In this document: positions 58,765 through 64,000 of the stretch, one piece after another
Layout: every line of letters begins with the position of its first letter
Position numbering within the stretch: the first letter of the stretch is position 1
Source: Lachnospiraceae bacterium
GTDB lineage: Bacteria > Bacillota > Clostridia > Lachnospirales > Lachnospiraceae
DNA length: 64,000 nucleotides
Assembly (NCBI GenBank): GCA_022774505.1
Contig: JALFLW010000010.1
Span: 1-64,000, forward strand
Direction: 5' to 3'
Translations under genes and position numbers: made by a program
Notes under the pieces: model-generated
Seen by the model: the letters and a program-made list of their open reading frames with translations, nothing else
Database searches by the model: none
What the model was told of the DNA's origin: nothing

Positions 58765-60301
58765 GACATCCCGATATATACAGTCCGCATCCATAAGATA
58801 CGAGACATATCATACCGGCGAGTCCAAGTCCGATAATGGAATATTTATCCTGAAAGCAGCTTCCAAACCAACGGTAGCTGCTTTTTGCTGCCATACAGCA
58901 GGGTATGATCCACATTACCGGCAGCAGGATTCCATGAAACAAGTCAGGCCCTCCGGAATCCTCACTTTCCCGTCCCAGATAAAATGCCAGATAGATTCCC
59001 TCAAAAAGCACCTGTATAAGCTGACTCACAAGAAAACCTATCAGATAAATCTGTATTCCATATATCGGCACCATATATATCAAAAATAATATTTTCACTA
59101 CCAGACTTACGGCAGTGATCAAAAAAGAAATATGTGTCTTTTTTAGTCCATTGATAACACTGGTAAGAGTAGTCCCCAGATACATAAAAGGGCATAACCA
59201 GGATAACACTACTAAAAAATCTCCACAAAGTTCACTGTGAAATATCACCGTTCCAAGCTCATGTCCAAAAGCCAAAAAGACCCCTGTACAGAAAATCCCC
59301 AGTAAAAGACAATAATGAACAGACAAAAACAGGCTTTTCCTGATCATATTCCTGTCATTTCCTGCATCAGCCTCAGCGATCGAAGGAACAAGAAGAACAG
59401 CCATAGAATTTGTAATAGTAGACGGAAATAACAAAAAAGCCAATGTCATCCCCGTCAGGATTCCATAAATACTCAATGCCATCTCCGAACTATATCCATA
59501 TTTGCGCAGCATAGCCGGCAGCAGAACGGATTCGATACTATTTAAAAGATTGATAAACAACCGGGTCAATGTCAGTGTAGAAGAGAGCCAGAGTAACGAA
59601 CGCATTCCCCGGAGGTATATTTTTTGTTCCGGACTCCTTTTTTTAATTTCATTTTTTCTAAAATAACATGAAATTTTCCACACATTATAAATGCAGGAGC
59701 TTATTTCACCTGCAGCCAGTCCCCAGATGGCAATCCTGCAATTTTCTTCCGGCGAGGCTCCCTGAAAAAACAACATGGTAATCCCAAACACAAACAGCAT
59801 CCGGAAGGTCTGCTCAATGATCTGGGTAATCGCCGGAATCCTGGCATCCTGTATCCCGTAATAATATCCATTAATGCAGGCCCCCAGACAACAAAAAGGA
59901 AAGAATACGGTCATGATCTTAAGATATGGAGCAAGAGACGGTTCCATAACAAAATGTAGGGCGATCCATTCTGCTTTCCACCATATCAGATACTGCAGAC
60001 TGACAGCCAAAAACATGGCGATCCCCGTAGCCACGCAAAACAGTTTCCAATCGGAATTTTCTTTTCTTCCTGATCCATTTTGTGCAGCGATCACCTGTGA
60101 GATCGCCGTCTGTATCCCCGCTCCATAAATTGTAAAACAGATTGCATATACCGGGAATATCAACTGATATACTCCAAGATAATGTGCCCCCAGAAGATCT
60201 GCCAGATATATCTTATAAAAGAAACCTAAAATCCGGGTAATAAATCCCGCTGCAGTCAGTAAAAAGGTTCCTTTGACAATTTTATGCACTGCATTTTCCA
60301 T
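58733..60301 (-). CDS. Polysaccharide/lipid flippase of the MATE-MurJ superfamily (SpoVB-like)
   Basis: HKIVKGTFLLTAAGFITRILGFFYKIYLADLLGAHYLGVYQLIFPVYAICFTI...GIQTAISQVIA. Confidence 0.88.
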   Translation of the reverse strand: MENAVHKIVKGTFLLTAAGFITRILGFFYKIYLADLLGAHYLGVYQLIFPVYAICFTIYGAGIQTAISQVIAAQNGSGRKENSDWKLFCVATGIAMFLAVSLQYLIWWKAEWIALHFVMEPSLAPYLKIMTVFFPFCCLGACINGYYYGIQDARIPAITQIIEQTFRMLFVFGITMLFFQGASPEENCRIAIWGLAAGEISSCIYNVWKISCYFRKNEIKKRSPEQKIYLRGMRSLLWLSSTLTLTRLFINLLNSIESVLLPAMLRKYGYSSEMALSIYGILTGMTLAFLLFPSTITNSMAVLLVPSIAEADAGNDRNMIRKSLFLSVHYCLLLGIFCTGVFLAFGHELGTVIFHSELCGDFLVVLSWLCPFMYLGTTLTSVINGLKKTHISFLITAVSLVVKILFLIYMVPIYGIQIYLIGFLVSQLIQVLFEGIYLAFYLGRESEDSGGPDLFHGILLPVMWIIPCCMAAKSSYRWFGSCFQDKYSIIGLGLAGMICLVSYGCGLYISGCLIWKPVPHRR

Positions 60302-60440
60302 ATTTTCTCCCTGAACCAAAAGACCTCTATGCCATTTGTTCAAAATCTGTTTCGCTCTTTTCATTTTTATGAAAAAGATGATTCAACTATGACGAAAATA
60401 TGCATAGATTATTATAAGCAAACAAAGGAGCGATCCTATT

Positions 60441-61580
60441 ATGATATATCTGGACCATGCAGCAACAACCCCTGTATATCCTGAAGCCTTGGAGGCGATG
60501 ACTCCCTATCTGGACACATACTATTTTAATCCGTCAGGAAATTATAGAGAAGGCATCTCAATCCGAAAAACATTAAACCGCATACGGCTGGAAATCGCCG
60601 AAAGCATACATGCAGACCCGAAAGAAATCGTTTTTACCAGTGGCGGCACCGAATCAGACAACTGGGCTCTGATCAATGCTGCCAGACAGTATTCCGCCAA
60701 AGGGCACCATATCATAACAAGCAGTATCGAGCATCATGCCATCCTTCATACCTGCCATTTCCTGGAAAGCAGGGGTTTTGATATAACCTTTCTTCCTGTA
60801 ACCTCAAAGGGTATTATTGATCCGGAGTGCCTCGAAAAAGCAATACGGCCGGATACCATTCTGATCAGCATCATGTACGCAAATAATGAAATAGGAAGCT
60901 TACAGCCCATTCATGAAATCGGAAAAATAGCAAAAAAATACAGCATCCCTTTTCATACAGATGCTGTTCAGGCATATTGTCATATACCTATTGATGTAAA
61001 TGCAGACATGATCGATCTGCTTAGCGTCAGTGCACACAAATTCGGCGGGCCAAAGGGTGTCGGATTCCTTTATGCCAATTCCCGTACTCCCCTGCAGCCG
61101 TTTCTTTACGGTGGTGCCCAGGAGCAGGGCAGAAGAGCAGGAACAGAAAATGTTGCCGGCATTGTCGGCATGGGAAAAGCTGCCGAAATCTCTCTGACAC
61201 ATCTAAATGAGTATGCTCAGACAGAAAGCCGCCTTCGCGACTACCTTATGCATCGTATTCTTGCTAAGATTCCCCTTACCCGCCTAAACGGAAGCCATGA
61301 TAAACGTCTCCCAGGAAACATTAATGTCAGCTTTCGCGGAATTGAAGCTGCCACTCTGATCGCCATGCTGGAAACAAAAGAAATCTATGTTTCCGGCGGA
61401 TCAGCCTGTTCATCCGCTGACCGCTCACCATCTCATGTTTTGAAGGCTCTGGGACTTACAGATGCAATGGCCTCCGGGGCTCTGCGTATTACCATCGGTC
61501 ATGAAAATACTCTGTCGGAAATGGAAGAGACCTTTCAGGCAATCCGTTCCTGTGTCCGGGAACTGAGACAGATTGGCTGA
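60441..61580 (+). CDS. Cysteine desulfurase (NifS/IscS-like)
   Basis: IYLDHAATTPVYPEALEAM, FTSGGTESDNWAL, SVSAHKFGGPKGVGFLY, SGGSACSS. Confidence 0.94.
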   Translation: MIYLDHAATTPVYPEALEAMTPYLDTYYFNPSGNYREGISIRKTLNRIRLEIAESIHADPKEIVFTSGGTESDNWALINAARQYSAKGHHIITSSIEHHAILHTCHFLESRGFDITFLPVTSKGIIDPECLEKAIRPDTILISIMYANNEIGSLQPIHEIGKIAKKYSIPFHTDAVQAYCHIPIDVNADMIDLLSVSAHKFGGPKGVGFLYANSRTPLQPFLYGGAQEQGRRAGTENVAGIVGMGKAAEISLTHLNEYAQTESRLRDYLMHRILAKIPLTRLNGSHDKRLPGNINVSFRGIEAATLIAMLETKEIYVSGGSACSSADRSPSHVLKALGLTDAMASGALRITIGHENTLSEMEETFQAIRSCVRELRQIG

Positions 61581-61599
61581 TAGCCGGAATAGTGCCTTT

Positions 61600-62451
61600 C
61601 TATAACGGGATCATTTTCGGTTTTCTTCCATAAAATTCCGTATAATAGCGAAAACCACACTTATGCAGCAAAGCCGGTATTCCATCAAAAGCATAGGCGA
61701 GATGTCTGGTTTCATGTGCATCAGAACCAACCGTAATTATCTCGCCTCCAAGCTCCTGATAACGTTTCAATACCCTTTCACTGGGATTCGTATGTCCAAG
61801 TCCGTATTTAATCCCTGCCGTATTTACCTCAATTCCGTAACCTCTCTCCAGCACAAGTCTCAGGATCTCATCAATGATATCCGAAGACTGCTGCCAGCAT
61901 TTATCCAGATATGCTTCATCTATGATCCCAAGTTTTCTGTTTTTTTGCTGTGTCGGTGTATATCGGATAATATAATCTATATGACCATATACATCAAGAT
62001 CAAAGCCGCTTTTAATATTTTCCAAAGTATTCTCATAATACCTGCGTATTCCGTCTTTCTCTGAATAATTCTCCCAAAATTCCGGATAATAGGGATCCGT
62101 ATCATCTACCAGATGCGTAGATCCGATCACAAAATCAAAATCATACTTGTGTGTCAATGCATTACACCGCTCCACGAGATCCGGTTTTAATCCCAGTTCA
62201 ATCCCCTGACGCAGCTTCACCGATGAAAATTGTTTTCTGAGATTTTTCAGCTTTTCCATATATGCATCTGTATCAAGTATAAATTCAATACCGTTTCCTG
62301 TATCCGGGAAATCATAATCCATATGATCTGTAAAGCAGATGGAATCTAATCCCAGTTCAATCCCCCTTTTTACCATCTCTTCCATAGGCGTACTGCTGTC
62401 TGTCGAAAAGCTGGTATGAACATGATTATCAGAATGAATCATTTTAATCAC
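61600..62451 (-). CDS. PHP-domain histidinol-phosphatase (HisK type)
   Basis: DNHVHTSFSTDSSTPMEEMVKRGIELGLDSICFTDHMDYDFP; SDAHETRHLAYAFD. Confidence 0.88.
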   Translation of the reverse strand: MIKMIHSDNHVHTSFSTDSSTPMEEMVKRGIELGLDSICFTDHMDYDFPDTGNGIEFILDTDAYMEKLKNLRKQFSSVKLRQGIELGLKPDLVERCNALTHKYDFDFVIGSTHLVDDTDPYYPEFWENYSEKDGIRRYYENTLENIKSGFDLDVYGHIDYIIRYTPTQQKNRKLGIIDEAYLDKCWQQSSDIIDEILRLVLERGYGIEVNTAGIKYGLGHTNPSERVLKRYQELGGEIITVGSDAHETRHLAYAFDGIPALLHKCGFRYYTEFYGRKPKMIPL

Positions 62452-62469
62452 CGTACCTTTCCCTTTTTA

Positions 62470-63999
62470 TCAATCCTCGATTTCCTTTATTCCTGAGATA
62501 TCAGGTACTATTGTCATCGAATAATTTGTGTAGTATACGACAAATCCCGGTTTGCTCCCATTTGGCTTTTTTACATGTTTACGCTGGATATAATCAATCT
62601 CTGCTTTCGCCTGATCCTTGGCCTTAGAATACCAGCCTGCTAAAGCAGCAGCTTCCTCAAAGGTCCGGTCCGGGAGTTCTTTTCCCTCTGCCTTGACGAT
62701 CACATGGGAACCTGCCGTTCCCTTTGCGTGAAACCACCAGTCACCGCCATTTGCAAAATGGAAGGTTAATTCATCATTCTGATAATTATTTCTGCCGACA
62801 TACATATGGAAGCCGTCAGAAGACAGATAATGAAATGGCTTGCTTTTTCCCTTAACGCGGCCTTTTTGATTTTTTGAGCCAAGATGTTTCTTCACATATC
62901 CACACTCAGAAAGCTCCTTCCTAATGGAGGACAGGTCTTCCTCCTGTCTTGCAATATCCAGTGCATTGCTTACCGATTCAAGATGTTCGATCTCTTGTTT
63001 TGTTTCCTCAAGCTGTACTGTCAATGCTTCAAACGTCCTTTTAAGCTTCGCATATTTATCAAAATATCTTTTGGCATTATCCATAGCCGACTTTGTCTCA
63101 TCCAAAGGTATCGTAACTTCCTTACCCGTATAATAATTCTCACAGGTGAGGCTCTTTTCTCCCCCTTTCAGATTATATCCATATGTGGTAAGCAGATCTC
63201 CATAAACCTTATATTTCTCTCTTTTTTCCGTATCTTTAAGCTGCTTTTCCTGAAGGTCATATTTTTTTCGGCATCGCTCCAATGCAGTATTTGTAACACG
63301 CCGAAGTTCAAACGACTTTTGATGTATCCTTGAATACAGCTCCTTCTGAGCATAATAATCATATAAAAGCCTGCTGATACTGTCATATGGAACAGATGTA
63401 TAATTCTCATCCCTTTCATACAATGACAGGCTGAAAGCTGCGAACTCTACCGGTTCCTGTCCTTTCCTGATCATAGCAGGAGAGAAGTCATGATCTTTAA
63501 TTTTCTCCCGGAGATTGTCAAAATTCCGATACAGATGAAGCATTTCCATTTCCGATAGCTCAGAAGCAGAAGAGTAGTCCTGCAGACTTGCACGATATAA
63601 AAGCTCATTTGCCATCACAGGACTAAATCCCGTAAGCGATGTGTATAATGCTTTATTCAACGGTACCGGCTTTGCCGCGATCCTCTCTGTAAATTCTTCA
63701 TAATCCACGGTAAGAGGATCTGCTTTATCTAATGTATTCGGGATAAAATATTTCCGGCCGGGAAGCACCTCGCGCACAGAGCTTACCAATGCCGATACCC
63801 TTTTAATGCTGTCTACGATAATATCATCCTCCTGACAAAAGATGATATTACTATGTTTTCCCATAAGCTCCACGTACAGCTTTTTATGACACAGATCACC
63901 CATTTCATTAAGATGCTCCAGCGAAAAACACAAAACACGCTCTAAGCCAAGCTGTTCAATCCCTAAAATTCTGGCATTGGATAAATGTTTGCGCAGCAC
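62470..63999 (-). CDS. rqcH: NFACT/Rqc2-family ribosome quality control protein RqcH, N-terminus cut by window edge
   Basis: LYVELMGKHSNIIF, coiled coil, HYLSSDGFHMYVGRNNYQNDELTF, DWWFHAKGTAGSHVIVK. Confidence 0.93.
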   Translation of the reverse strand: MLRKHLSNARILGIEQLGLERVLCFSLEHLNEMGDLCHKKLYVELMGKHSNIIFCQEDDIIVDSIKRVSALVSSVREVLPGRKYFIPNTLDKADPLTVDYEEFTERIAAKPVPLNKALYTSLTGFSPVMANELLYRASLQDYSSASELSEMEMLHLYRNFDNLREKIKDHDFSPAMIRKGQEPVEFAAFSLSLYERDENYTSVPYDSISRLLYDYYAQKELYSRIHQKSFELRRVTNTALERCRKKYDLQEKQLKDTEKREKYKVYGDLLTTYGYNLKGGEKSLTCENYYTGKEVTIPLDETKSAMDNAKRYFDKYAKLKRTFEALTVQLEETKQEIEHLESVSNALDIARQEEDLSSIRKELSECGYVKKHLGSKNQKGRVKGKSKPFHYLSSDGFHMYVGRNNYQNDELTFHFANGGDWWFHAKGTAGSHVIVKAEGKELPDRTFEEAAALAGWYSKAKDQAKAEIDYIQRKHVKKPNGSKPGFVVYYTNYSMTIVPDISGIKEIED

Positions 64000-64000
64000 C

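Noticed and set aside
1-64000. CRISPR array, prophage, transposase, defence island or biosynthetic cluster
   Set aside because: No spaced direct repeats, integrase/transposase, phage structural, restriction, toxin-antitoxin or NRPS/PKS/RiPP signatures found in either strand.

Overview
Compact, gene-dense chromosomal segment of a low-GC anaerobic Firmicute, probably Lachnospiraceae-like. That assignment is an inference from [FeFe]-hydrogenase genes, a DUF5688 protein, RqcH, GH94/GH26/GH5/GH2 enzymes and AT-rich promoters. No prophage, transposase, CRISPR array or rRNA is visible; there is one tRNA-Arg(CCG). Main blocks: a GDT1/UPF0016 Mn2+-type transporter behind a yybP-ykoY-like riboswitch; carbohydrate enzymes (GH94 phosphorylase, two GH2 enzymes, a GH26-AraC-GH5 mannan-type cluster); nadB-nadC-nadA-hydE; uvrA with an SOS-like box; hslO; an SH3/glucosaminidase autolysin and a TM-anchored surface protein next to clpC-radA; a divergent rsmH; a heterodimeric ABC exporter; pyrBI; an aconitase-family hydratase; purE; a pseudouridine synthase; ligA; metA; a complete hydC-hydB-hydA NAD(H)-linked [FeFe]-hydrogenase; a SpoVB-like flippase; a cysteine desulfurase; a PHP phosphatase; rqcH. 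I found no convincing new multi-gene system. The best leads for something undescribed are non-coding or decay-related: (1) a ~557-bp near-complete imperfect palindrome at 41315-41871, made of two inverted copies of a structured repeat with partial copies at 29.7 kb and 53.9 kb; (2) a terminator-like leader with mini-ORFs in front of the DUF5688 gene; (3) a GH26 gene whose apparent ATG is followed directly by TAG; (4) an A7 frame disruption at the start of the 47.9-kb ORF; (5) an ABC-transporter remnant abutting a 29-bp-stem hairpin. All calls are from reading the sequence and family motifs; no database search was run.
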